Shown here one piece after another: positions 8,021-16,059 of a DNA stretch of 64,000 nucleotides; positions within the stretch are counted from its first letter, which is position 1, and each line of letters opens with the position of its first letter. Under the pieces are notes generated by a model, which searched no databases, was not told the DNA's origin, and was given only the letters and a program-made list of their open reading frames with translations. This stretch comes from Williamsia sp. CHRR-6 (GTDB lineage: Bacteria; Actinomycetota; Actinomycetes; Mycobacteriales; Mycobacteriaceae). Made by a program: the position numbers and the translations under genes. The DNA lies in the NCBI RefSeq assembly GCF_018474015.1, contig NZ_JAHCSG010000002.1:434001-498000 (forward strand). Reading direction: 5' to 3'.

Positions 8021-8995
8021 TCACGCCATCGAGCGTGGCGACGAATCGTCGGCGTCGAGTCCGTTGCCGACGATCCGGACGGGTCGACGTAGCTGCTGGC
8101 GGAGGCGGACCATCAGCCGATTGTTCTCTGCGTACTGCGAGACCGTCGGCGGTTTGGGCAATGGCCCGTCGCCCCATTCGCCGATGGCGGCCAGCACTTC
8201 GGGCAACAGCGTCGACGCGGCGAGGTGATAGCCCGCCGCTGACGGGTGGTACTTGTCGGCTGAGAACATCCGCTCGGGCGCGGCCAGGAACTCCGGTGCC
8301 AACAGGTCGGCCAACGGCACCGGCCGCCCTCCACCGACCAGCACCTGGCTGGTCTGGGCAGCCGCCAACCGTCGTCCGAGCGCGCGCACCACCGAACGCA
8401 GCGGTTGCGGGATGGCGGTCACCACACCCAGGTCCGGGCAGGTGCCGACCACCACGTGCGCGCCCGACTCGGTCAGCCGCCGCACGGCGGCACCGAGCCG
8501 CTGCGCGGACTGCCCGATGCGGTTGCCGGCGGTGATGTCGTTGGCGCCCACCAGGATCACCGCCACGTCGGGTTTGTTGCCGGCCACCAACATCGCGTCC
8601 ACCTGACCGGAGAGGCCCCGCGAGGTGGCTCCGACGATGGCCTTGGTGCTCAGCCGCACCGGTCGTCGGGTCTCGGCGGCCAGCATGCGGGTCAGGATCA
8701 CCCCGGGGGTCTCGTCGGGTGTCTCGGCGCCCAACCCGGCGGCGGTGGAGTCACCGAACACCATCAGGTGGACGTCGTAGGGGTGCGCGCGGGTGACGCG
8801 CAGTGGACCGGATCCGTCCGCCCCGTAGATCCCGTCGCCGTTGGGGGCGTTGTCGGTGCGGTGGGGGATGACGGTGCGGGCGGCACGGGCCTGCCCGGTG
8901 AGAAACGCGTATGCGGCCCATCCGACACCAGCGCTTCCTGCGGTGGCGACCACCGCAGTTGCGATGTCGCGTACCACACGACTTGTTGCAGGCAC
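8021..8995 (-). CDS. SGNH/GDSL-family hydrolase, membrane-anchored (Rv1075c-like)
   Basis: Esterase of 324 residues. An N-terminal hydrophobic segment (about residues 10-32) anchors or exports it. The SGNH blocks are complete: block I VFGDSTAAGLG with the serine nucleophile, block III VGANDITAG with Asn, and block V DKYHPSAAGY with the Asp-His pair. The family includes the GDSL esterase Rv1075c. It lies directly upstream of the thiolase on the same strand (49-bp gap), so an operon is likely. Physiological substrate unknown. Confidence 0.88.
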   Translation of the reverse strand: MPATSRVVRDIATAVVATAGSAGVGWAAYAFLTGQARAARTVIPHRTDNAPNGDGIYGADGSGPLRVTRAHPYDVHLMVFGDSTAAGLGAETPDETPGVILTRMLAAETRRPVRLSTKAIVGATSRGLSGQVDAMLVAGNKPDVAVILVGANDITAGNRIGQSAQRLGAAVRRLTESGAHVVVGTCPDLGVVTAIPQPLRSVVRALGRRLAAAQTSQVLVGGGRPVPLADLLAPEFLAAPERMFSADKYHPSAAGYHLAASTLLPEVLAAIGEWGDGPLPKPPTVSQYAENNRLMVRLRQQLRRPVRIVGNGLDADDSSPRSMA

Positions 8996-9049
8996 ACCGC
9001 CAGCCTATCGGAGGTGGGGCTCGGCTCGGCCGTCTGAGACGATGGAGCC

Positions 9050-10438
9050 ATGCGCATTGCCAATCACGTCGTCGACCTGGTCGGCGGTACCCCGCTGGTC
9101 AAGATCAACAAGGTCATCCAGCCCGGATCGGGTCTGCTCGCCGCCAAGATCGAATACCTCAACCCCGGTGGATCGTCGAAGGATCGCATCGCGGTCAAGA
9201 TGGTCGACGCCGCCGAGGCCTCGGGTGAGCTGAAGCCGGGTGGGACCATCGTCGAACCCACCTCGGGCAACACCGGCGTGGGGTTGGCGTTGGTCGCCCA
9301 GCAGCGTGGCTACCACTGCGTGTTCGTCTGCCCGGACAAGGTGGCCGAGGACAAGCGCAACGTGCTCAAGGCCTACGGCGCGGAGGTGGTGGTGTGTCCC
9401 ACCGCGGTGCCGCCAGAGCACCCCGACAGCTACTACAGCGTGTCCGACCGGCTGGTGCGTGAGATCGACGGTGCGTGGAAACCCAACCAGTACGCCAATC
9501 CCGCCGGCCCCCAGAGTCATTACGAGACGACCGGTCCGGAGATCTGGGCCGACACCGACGGCACCATCACCCATTTCGTGGCCGGCGTGGGCACCGGTGG
9601 GACCATCACCGGCACCGGGCGATACCTCAAGGAGGTCTCACACGGTCGGGTGAAGGTGATCGGCGCCGACCCCGAGGGGTCGGTGTACTCCGGCGGCACG
9701 GGACGCCCCTACCTCGTGGAGGGCGTCGGAGAAGACTTCTGGCCCACCGCGTATGACCCGTCCATCCCCGACGAGATCATCGCGGTCTCTGATGCCGACT
9801 CCTTCGAGATGACGCGACGCCTGGCCCGTGAGGAGGGCCTGTTGGTGGGCGGGTCGTGCGGGATGGCGATGGTGGCCGCGCTGCAGGTGGCCCAGCGCGA
9901 GGGCCCCGACGCGGTGGTGGTGGTGCTGCTGCCCGACGGCGGCCGCGGTTACATGAGCAAGATCTTCAACGACAAGTGGATGAGCAGCTACGGGTTTTTG
10001 CGCACCCCGCTCGACGGCAAGGAGGCCGGCGAGCCGCTGGTCGGGGAGATCCTCCGCGGAAAGTCCGGTGCGCTACCCGATTTCGTGCACACCCACCCGT
10101 CGGAGACCTTGCGGGATGCGATCGAGATCCTGCGTGAGTTCGAGGTGTCGCAGATGCCGGTGGTCGGTGCTGAGCCGCCGATCATGGCCGGTGAGGTGGC
10201 TGGTGCGGTGACCGAACGTGAGCTGCTCAGCGCGGTCTTCGAAGGACGGGCCAGCATGGCCGACCCGGTGTCGGCGCACATGGGCGAACCGTTTCCCCTC
10301 ATCGGTGCGGGTGAACCATTGTCGGTGGCGCGAAAAGCGTTGCGTGACACCGATGCCTTGATGATCGTCGAGGATGGCAAGCCCATCGGGGTGCTCACCC
10401 GACACGACCTGCTGGCCTACGTCAGCACCCAGGGATAG
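9050..10438 (+). CDS. cbs: Cystathionine beta-synthase
   Basis: PLP enzyme of 462 residues joining serine and homocysteine to cystathionine (reverse transsulfuration). It shows the PLP-lysine motif PGGSSKDRIAVKM (Lys about 43), the phosphate-binding TSGNTGVGLA loop and GVGTGGTITG, and from about residue 335 a pair of CBS domains (LPDFVHTHPSETLRDAIEIL onward) that may bind adenosyl ligands. ATG 9050 has GGAGC upstream. It is followed after eight bases by metB, so the two form a transsulfuration operon, as for Rv1077-Rv1079. Confidence 0.95.
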   Translation: MRIANHVVDLVGGTPLVKINKVIQPGSGLLAAKIEYLNPGGSSKDRIAVKMVDAAEASGELKPGGTIVEPTSGNTGVGLALVAQQRGYHCVFVCPDKVAEDKRNVLKAYGAEVVVCPTAVPPEHPDSYYSVSDRLVREIDGAWKPNQYANPAGPQSHYETTGPEIWADTDGTITHFVAGVGTGGTITGTGRYLKEVSHGRVKVIGADPEGSVYSGGTGRPYLVEGVGEDFWPTAYDPSIPDEIIAVSDADSFEMTRRLAREEGLLVGGSCGMAMVAALQVAQREGPDAVVVVLLPDGGRGYMSKIFNDKWMSSYGFLRTPLDGKEAGEPLVGEILRGKSGALPDFVHTHPSETLRDAIEILREFEVSQMPVVGAEPPIMAGEVAGAVTERELLSAVFEGRASMADPVSAHMGEPFPLIGAGEPLSVARKALRDTDALMIVEDGKPIGVLTRHDLLAYVSTQG

Positions 10439-10446
10439 GACCACTC

Positions 10447-11619
10447 ATGAGTGAACAGCGCAGCCGGGTCGACGCAACCCGCTGGCAAGGGTTCGGTACC
10501 AAGGCAATCCACGCCGGATACGAGCCCGACCCGTTGACCGGTGCGGTCAACGTCCCCATCTACGCCAGCTCCACCTTCGCCCAGGACGGGGTGGGGAATC
10601 TGCGCGGCGGGTTCGAGTACGCCCGTACCGGCAACCCCACCCGCCAGGCGCTGGAGGGCAACCTCGCCGGCATCGAAGGGGGCTCGTATGCGCGTGCTTT
10701 CGCCTCTGGCATGGCAGCCACCGATGCGTTGCTGCGGGCCCGGTTGCGGCCGGGTGATCACCTGGTCATCCCCAACGACGCCTACGGCGGCACGTTCCGG
10801 TTGATCGACAAGGTGTTCAGCCAGTGGGGCATCACCTACTCGGTGGCCCCGGTCAGCGATCTGGATGCCGTGCGCGGCGCCATCACCCCGTCCACCAAGC
10901 TGGTGTGGGTGGAGACGCCCACCAACCCGCTGCTCAACATCGGTGACATCTCCGCGCTCGCCGAGGTCGCGCACGCCGGCGGTGCAAAACTTGTGGTGGA
11001 CAACACCTTTGCCTCGCCGTACCTGCAGCAACCGCTGGCCCACGGTGCCGATGTGGTGTTGCATTCGACCACCAAATATCTGGGTGGGCATTCGGATGTG
11101 GTGGGTGGTGCCATCGTCACCGACGACGAACAACTCGACGTCGACCTGGCCTTCTTGCAGAACGGCGCCGGTGCGGTGCCCGGGCCGTTCGACGCGTATC
11201 TCACGTTGCGTGGCATCAAAACCCTTGCGGTGCGGATGGATCGGCACAGCGACAACGCCGAGAAGATCGTCGACTACCTCCTCGGCCATCCCAAGATCGA
11301 AAAGGTGCTGTACCCGGGCCTGGCCGATCATCCCAACCACGCGGTGGCGGCCCGACAGATGAAGCGGTTCGGCGGCATGCTCTCGGTGCTGGTGGCCGGG
11401 GGAGCCGTTGGGGCGCAGGAGTTCTGCGCCCGTACCGAGATCTTCACGCTGGCCGAGTCGTTGGGCGGCATCGAGTCGTTGATCGAGCATCCCGCCGCCA
11501 TGACCCACGCCTCGACGGCCGGGTCACTGTTGGAGGTGCCCGAGAATCTGGTGCGGCTGTCGGTGGGTATCGAGGACATCGCGGATCTGCTCGGTGATGT
11601 GGAGAACGCGCTGAGCTGA
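10447..11619 (+). CDS. metB: Cystathionine gamma-synthase
   Basis: PLP-dependent enzyme of 390 residues of the Cys/Met-metabolism family, making cystathionine from an activated homoserine and cysteine, or acting in the lyase direction. The PLP lysine lies in HSTTKYLGGHSD (about residue 207), and the family signature ending with DVVGGAIV is present. Its partner cbs is eight bases upstream. Cystathionine gamma-lyase activity cannot be excluded on sequence alone. The gene ends just before a decayed accessory region. Confidence 0.93.
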   Translation: MSEQRSRVDATRWQGFGTKAIHAGYEPDPLTGAVNVPIYASSTFAQDGVGNLRGGFEYARTGNPTRQALEGNLAGIEGGSYARAFASGMAATDALLRARLRPGDHLVIPNDAYGGTFRLIDKVFSQWGITYSVAPVSDLDAVRGAITPSTKLVWVETPTNPLLNIGDISALAEVAHAGGAKLVVDNTFASPYLQQPLAHGADVVLHSTTKYLGGHSDVVGGAIVTDDEQLDVDLAFLQNGAGAVPGPFDAYLTLRGIKTLAVRMDRHSDNAEKIVDYLLGHPKIEKVLYPGLADHPNHAVAARQMKRFGGMLSVLVAGGAVGAQEFCARTEIFTLAESLGGIESLIEHPAAMTHASTAGSLLEVPENLVRLSVGIEDIADLLGDVENALS

Positions 11620-11623
11620 CGCC

Positions 11624-12592
11624 GTGATCGCGGACCTGCTGATCGCCTTCAACCCGGAGGCCGACTCCACGCTGCCCTAACTGATACGGGTTTTATTGGG
11701 CCGCAATGGCATCGTGTTCAAGGTCAAGAACACCTGGCCGCGCGAGGCGAAGATCTACTGCCATCGCGTCGACGAGTGGCCGGGCGACGTCGAGGTCATC
11801 GGGCGTGTGCCGCTGCGGTCGGTGGGACAGCGGGGTGCGGCCATCGACATTGTGGCCGAACGCGCGCGCGAGAGCCGGTCGCCGATTGTCGTCACCCGCG
11901 CCCGCGGCCGCGAAATGGTCTTCTGGCAGTCGCGCCGCACCGCCAGACAAGCTCGCCCGAACGTCACCCTGCCCACCGCCCGTGCGCACGGCGCGGTGCT
12001 CGATATCGTCGTCGACTCGGGTGAGAAGTACGCGTACTCCTTTGGACATCAGCAGGCGAGCGTTCGAAAGCAGCGCCTGGCTGTCGGTGACTACGCCGTC
12101 TTCGACGCAGACGTGATGGTCGCGACAGTGGAACGCAAGAGCGTTGCCGATCTGGCGAGCAGTCTCCTCAAGAGCACCCTGAAGTACAACCTCGCGGAGA
12201 TGTCGTCGGTGTTCCGGGCCGCAGTGGTCGTGGAGTCGGGCTACTCCAAGGTTTTTGACCTCGAATTCGCCTCGGGCTCAGCGGTTGCCGAGGCAGTCGC
12301 CGAGATGCAGGTTGCTTTCCCCGCGGTACGCATCGTGTTCTGCGATAACCGAAAGATGGCGCAGGAACGGACGTATCGGTTTCTCGGTGCCGCACAACAC
12401 GAATGGCGGTTGACGCAAGGAGCGTCCGCCATTGATACCGAACGCCCGGCCACGCGCCCCGATGTCGTGAGGCCTTCGGCCGCCGCTGCTGACATCCGAC
12501 AGTGGGCCCGTGCCAACGGTTTCGAGGTCAGTGATCGTGGTCGGATCTCTGCCGAGGTGGCGAACGCGTTCGCCGCGCGTGTACGCGAGTGA
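11624..12592 (+). pseudogene. ERCC4-type nuclease fused to an Lsr2 C-terminal DNA-binding domain, with in-frame stop
   Basis: Reading from GTG 11624 gives ADLLIAFNPEADSTLP, then TAA at 11678-11680, then LIRVLLGRNGIVFKVK and a long open frame to 12592, all in one frame. This suggests a Tyr codon changed to a stop. The body holds an ERCC4 nuclease motif (GDY near residue 131 and ERKSVAD at 146-152, counted from TTG 11696). The last 35 residues (QWARANGFEVSDRGRI) match the Lsr2 domain that binds AT-rich DNA. If the stop is real, only restart at TTG 11696 or GTG 11711-11713 would give protein. The combined role, cutting DNA chosen by Lsr2-like binding, is inference. Confidence 0.72.
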
Positions 12593-13002
12593 GAGCCCCG
12601 CGCTCCATCGTTGTGATGCGATGATGCGAGCATCAGGCTGCCCCAGCTCATCGAACGCCACCAGGTGGTGACGCGGCGCCGAGAAGAGTTTCTCGCCGCC
12701 GACACCACCGACACCGCCAAGTTGTCGGATCTCATCGCGCACGCGCAGCGCGCTTGCGTCGACGCCAAAACCCTCCGCCAGTTCGAGGTCGAACGCTCAT
12801 CGCGGGGCCGCGGAAGCGTGGCCCTGGTCGTCCGCGGCGGCCGCAGGCCGCGGTCGAGAAGTCGACGGCGACGCTGGCAGTCGTGGACGGACAGCACAAC
12901 ACTGGATCCCCGGAGGCGTTGGCTCCCATGGGATAGCCCACCGCCACGCATCACCCCGCGATGGCGAGGCCGTCGACACCGCGAGGGTTCCGGCGGTCTC
13001 GT
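12593..13002 (+). other. Gene-poor stretch with a possible coding remnant
   Basis: About 410 bp without a convincing gene. An open frame around 12620-12830 reads like true protein (LIERHQVVTRRREEF, then TDTAKLSDLIAHAQRACVDA) but has no clear start or family, and then turns into an Arg-rich shadow sequence. I take it as a remnant of an unidentified gene. It lies among other broken genes. Confidence 0.3.
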
Positions 13003-13929
13003 CTATTTGCCGCCGTATTGTCGTGACTTCTGACGCCGAGTCTTGCGCACTACGAAAACGAGCGGAGCGAAGCACACGGCGGCAAACATGCCTCCGAGCC
13101 ACAATCCAAGGAGTCGGTTCACGAGCGGAACGTTGTCGAACAGAAAGCTGATGGCGACGGCACCAAAAAGGAGCCCACACAAGGACCCAACGAACGCCAG
13201 CACAATGAGAACTACCCACCCGACGCTGCGAACAGTTGAGCTGGGGTTCGTCGGCCGCCGCTTGCTGAGGTCCTGTGGTGGCGGGGTCCAGTGTGGCGAC
13301 GCTTGAGCTGGCCGGTGTTGCCACATGAGTTGGTCGCCCGGCGGGAGCCACTGCGGTGGGGCCGACTCGGATTGGGCGCGAGCCGCACGGTCGCGGGCCT
13401 CATGCTCGCGAGCCGCCCGTTCGCGGGCTTCACGTTCGCGGGCTTCACGTTCGCGGGCTTCACGTTCGCGCGCCTCACGTTCGCGGGCTTCACGTTCGCG
13501 CGCCTCGCGCGCCCGACGCAAACGCTCCCGCTCTGCGTGTTCATGTCTGCGTCGCTGGTCCTCGAGTGCTTGCATGTGGTGGTGCGCGGCGTGACCTCGT
13601 GGCGTTATGGAGCCATCGGGCGCGTACTCGAAGAGCATGACGTTGAGGTCATTGGCGCACTCGACGGCGGCTTTGCTGTAGCCGCTTGCTGAGAAGAACA
13701 GCAGAGCGAGGTGTGTGCGGGTTCCACGCGCGCCGAAGAGACGTTGGATGTCAGACCGCGGCACCTGGGCACCGCGCCACTTCACCTGAGCCAGCGCCGA
13801 TTCGGATATTACGTCGATGCCCTTGTCGGCGCCCGGTGGGGTTGTGCGGGCATCAGCGAATCCGAGATCGCGCATTCGTGCTGCGGCGTTCTGCTCAGCA
13901 GTGACGGCGTCTCGGATGTACACGGGCAT
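13003..13929 (-). CDS. Membrane-anchored Mrr-like restriction endonuclease domain protein
   Basis: Protein of 308 residues. Residues 8-110 form an Mrr_cat-type PD-(D/E)xK nuclease domain: DKGIDV (Asp39) followed by AQVKWRG (Gln48, Lys50), the Q/E-x-K form common in Mrr-like enzymes. Residues about 128-185 are a highly charged coiled coil built from REREA repeats. A short Pro/Gln-rich region and two membrane helices follow near the C-terminus. Start at ATG 13929 (MPVYIRDAV). The gene is four bases downstream of the repaired end of the HEPN gene on the same strand, which suggests an operon. It may act on foreign DNA at the membrane, which is inference. Confidence 0.7.
   Translation of the reverse strand: MPVYIRDAVTAEQNAAARMRDLGFADARTTPPGADKGIDVISESALAQVKWRGAQVPRSDIQRLFGARGTRTHLALLFFSASGYSKAAVECANDLNVMLFEYAPDGSITPRGHAAHHHMQALEDQRRRHEHAERERLRRAREAREREAREREAREREAREREAREREARERAAREHEARDRAARAQSESAPPQWLPPGDQLMWQHRPAQASPHWTPPPQDLSKRRPTNPSSTVRSVGWVVLIVLAFVGSLCGLLFGAVAISFLFDNVPLVNRLLGLWLGGMFAAVCFAPLVFVVRKTRRQKSRQYGGK
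13420..13509 (-). repeat. Six tandem 15-bp coding repeats
   Basis: Six consecutive 15-bp units of form TTCGCGGGCTTCACG (plus strand) encode the REREA coiled-coil repeats of the Mrr-like protein. Units four and six have small changes. The exact copies suggest recent expansion by slippage. Confidence 0.85.
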
Positions 13930-13933
13930 TTTT

Positions 13934-14336
13934 CTACCGCCGGATGGCGGTGAGTAGCAACTCACTGGTTTCGAGCGCGCGATGGGGCGGCGTCGTTGTC
14001 GAGCGCCTCCATGTGGGCGTGCAAGTTGCAAATGTCCTTGACTTCGGTGGCGTACGCCTGGTGCAGCCGGGAGAGATGCTGGTCGAACGGATACCAGCCG
14101 CGGCGATAGTTGCATGCGATATTGTCGGTAATCATCCGGAAGCTGTTTGACGGGTCGTCGGCGTTGTACGCGCGCTCGGCTTGGCATGGTCGGACATCGT
14201 CCTTCAGGCGCAGCAGATCGACCCGCGTGGTGCCGTCGGGGAGTTCGGAATCGATCGTCACGGTGAGAAACCGATTCAGCGTGGAGCCGAGCAATTCCAC
14301 AGCTTTGCCCATGCGGTCACGGTTGCTCAAAGTCAT
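13934..14336 (-). pseudogene. Swt1-type HEPN domain protein with frameshift near the 3' end
   Basis: Starting at ATG 14336 (MTLSNRDRMGKAVELLG), the frame reads through a Swt1-like HEPN domain (WYPFDQHLSRLHQAYATEV, then KDICNLHAHM, which keeps N-x-x-A-H) but stops at 13962. Moving one base at the four-base G run 13984-13987 (plus strand) restores HRALETSELLLTAIRR and a stop at 13934, four bases before the next gene. The usual HEPN Arg before Asn is replaced by Cys. The lesion could be a mutation or a sequencing error. HEPN domains are often RNases in defence and toxin systems. Confidence 0.65.
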
Positions 14337-14447
14337 CGACAGTCCCCTCGGTGCGACAATGAGTTGTACTTAACATACCGATGGTCACGGACACATCTGA
14401 GCACAGTGGACGCGGTGGCCGGGCGAGGCCGCCCTGCTGCGCGCAGG

Positions 14448-14704
14448 TCAGCGATACACGTCGAGCCGATGGGCGATGTGGATTACGAGAATCGTGAGAC
14501 ATTCTTTGGTGATGGCTGATAGCACCCGGCAGTCGCCGATGCGGATCCGCCATTTGTCGGTATGGCAGACCATCTTCGTGGCGTTGAATGGTCGTGGGGT
14601 TTCGGCGAGCAGGGCGATCGCGCCTTCGATCCGCAGTCGGTCGCGCTTCTCGATGCCGCTGAGGGCTTGTCGGCTGTCCGGGTGCGGGTGACGGCGTATG
14701 TCAC
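14448..14704 (-). pseudogene. RelE-family toxin with a frameshift
   Basis: GTG 14704 begins MTYAVTRTRTADK in one frame. The rest of a RelE toxin (LSGIEKRDRLRIEGAI, KWRIRIGDCRVL, IAHRLDVYR at the end) is in another frame. The switch falls at about 14663-14667 and fits loss of one base. The final HRLDVYR is the usual RelE ending. The start overlaps the antitoxin stop by GTGA, as in intact pairs. RelE toxins are ribosome-dependent mRNA interferases; this copy is probably inactive if the sequence is correct. Confidence 0.72.
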
Positions 14705-14964
14705 GCGACTCCGAGGTCCCGCGCGGCGAGTTCCTGGGGGATGGTGTCGTTCTCCGAGCCGTCTGCATCATGCTTGGCGAGAGCGCGGTAGCCGTCGGCG
14801 TCATCGAGGTCGTCGAGCAATGCTTCGAACGCGTCGAATCCCATCAGAACGGCGACGGGCACGCCGTGCCGGCTATCGCTTTGCCATGGGTGGGCGGGTC
14901 ATCGACGACCGCAGACAGCCGGTCGCGCAGCCCGGACACCGGAATCGCGTGTTCGCTCGTGCAC
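14701..14964 (-). pseudogene. Phd/YefM-family antitoxin with frameshift, partner of RelE
   Basis: Two frames together give a Phd/YefM antitoxin: IPVSGLRDRLSAVVDD then THGKAIA in the first, and RHGVPVAVLMGFDAFEALL through a C-terminus ending DLGVA in the second. The join at about 14869-14874 fits loss of about four bases. No start codon is present in the N-terminal frame, so the start is unresolved. The stop overlaps the toxin start. Just upstream, GTGCAC occurs twice (14959-14964 and 14969-14974), a possible autoregulation site. Confidence 0.65.
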
Positions 14965-15009
14965 GCAAGTGCACAATGAAAACGTACAAAACAATGGCGG
15001 TCAATCGCT

Positions 15010-15363
15010 CTACGCGGCGTCGAGGCTGTTGAAGACGACCGCAGTGGCCGTCGTCTCGTTGTCCTGCGCCAGGGTCTGCGATCTCCGACGCCGCGATATG
15101 CCCTCGCCGGCCGACACCGAGCCGTCGACGATGGCGATCACCGACCCGTAGCGCTTGACGGTCTGCTCGACCACACGGGGAAGTTCCTCGGGGTCGGCCA
15201 CGACGATCGACCGCAGCCCCCCGCCGACCAGCCGGACGGCCTCGAACAGGGTGGGCAGGTGTGGGCCGGTGGCCACCACGCGGTATCCCCGCGACAGCAG
15301 CGTCTCGGTGATGGTGCCGGGCTCGGACTGTGGGGCGAAGGTGACGATCACTGTTTCGGTCAT
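15010..15363 (-). CDS. Hypothetical protein, possible Rossmann-like fragment
   Basis: Protein of 117 residues (MTETVIVTFA start) with an alternating hydrophobic strand/helix pattern. The patterns RGYRVVATG and RYGSVIAIVDGS recall short-chain dehydrogenase or other Rossmann folds, but no catalytic motif is present. I do not recognise the family. The C-terminal 30 residues are polar and look less conserved. It sits at the edge of the decayed accessory cluster and may itself be a remnant. Confidence 0.4.
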   Translation of the reverse strand: MTETVIVTFAPQSEPGTITETLLSRGYRVVATGPHLPTLFEAVRLVGGGLRSIVVADPEELPRVVEQTVKRYGSVIAIVDGSVSAGEGISRRRRSQTLAQDNETTATAVVFNSLDAA

Positions 15364-15447
15364 GACTCCACTACACCGGCGGCGTCTAAGGGAACTCTGA
15401 AGCAGCGGTGAGGGGTGGGACAGGAATCGGTGAAACCGCTGGTGTGC

Positions 15448-16059
15448 TCAGTCGTCCAGAGCGGGGTCGTCGTCGAATGCGCTGAACCGCAGGAACAGTC
15501 CGGCGACCTTTCCCGCGTGCGTGAACGATGTTCGCATCCAGACCGGGCCGTGGTGGAAGATCAGTGGGAGGTCGACCACCTGGTAGGGACCTCGGGATCC
15601 GGTGTTCGCGCGACCGATGAGTTGCAGTGCGCCGGCATCGTTTTCGATCGAGCGCCACAGGTCGCGCAGCTGTTCTGGGCTGACCGCCGCGCGCATCTGA
15701 TCAGTCCAGTCCGCGCGCGCAGCCGCGAAGTCGCCTGCGGCGCAGAGATCTGCGATGGTGCGGGCGGCGAGCACCGGCCGGCGATCAGGGACCGGAACGG
15801 CACGTGCGCCGAAACGTTGTTGGGCCGCCTGCCGACTGATGCGCAGGATGTCGCCGATCTCAGACCACGTGTGCCCGGCGCCACGGGCCCGCGCGACCAA
15901 GGCACTCTGGGCGTCGGCCAATGCGCTTGTGGCGCTGTCAGCGGCCGCGAGCGCTGCCAACGAATCCGCCCGGCCATCGGGGTGCAACGCGTCGATGATC
16001 AACGCGAGACTCTGTCGGAGGACCTCGACCGTGGCCTGGTCGTCAGCGGGGTTGCTCAT
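15448..16059 (-). CDS. Helix-turn-helix protein with C-terminal DUF3887-like domain
   Basis: Protein of 203 residues. A helix-turn-helix lies at about residues 62-85 (HTWSEIGDILRISRQAAQQRF), similar to sigma-70 region 4/MarR-like recognition helices. The C-terminal half (RTIADLCAAGDFAAAR to the end) matches the DUF3887 pattern of a small beta-sheet domain found next to serine hydrolases. Its start overlaps the end of the beta-lactamase-like gene by 17 bp, so the two are an operon. A regulatory or ligand-sensing role for the lactamase is inference. Confidence 0.7.
   Translation of the reverse strand: MSNPADDQATVEVLRQSLALIIDALHPDGRADSLAALAAADSATSALADAQSALVARARGAGHTWSEIGDILRISRQAAQQRFGARAVPVPDRRPVLAARTIADLCAAGDFAAARADWTDQMRAAVSPEQLRDLWRSIENDAGALQLIGRANTGSRGPYQVVDLPLIFHHGPVWMRTSFTHAGKVAGLFLRFSAFDDDPALDD

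Noticed and set aside
13420-13509. Regular 15-bp repeats considered as a CRISPR-like array
   Set aside because: No spacers between units and the repeats code in frame for a coiled coil.
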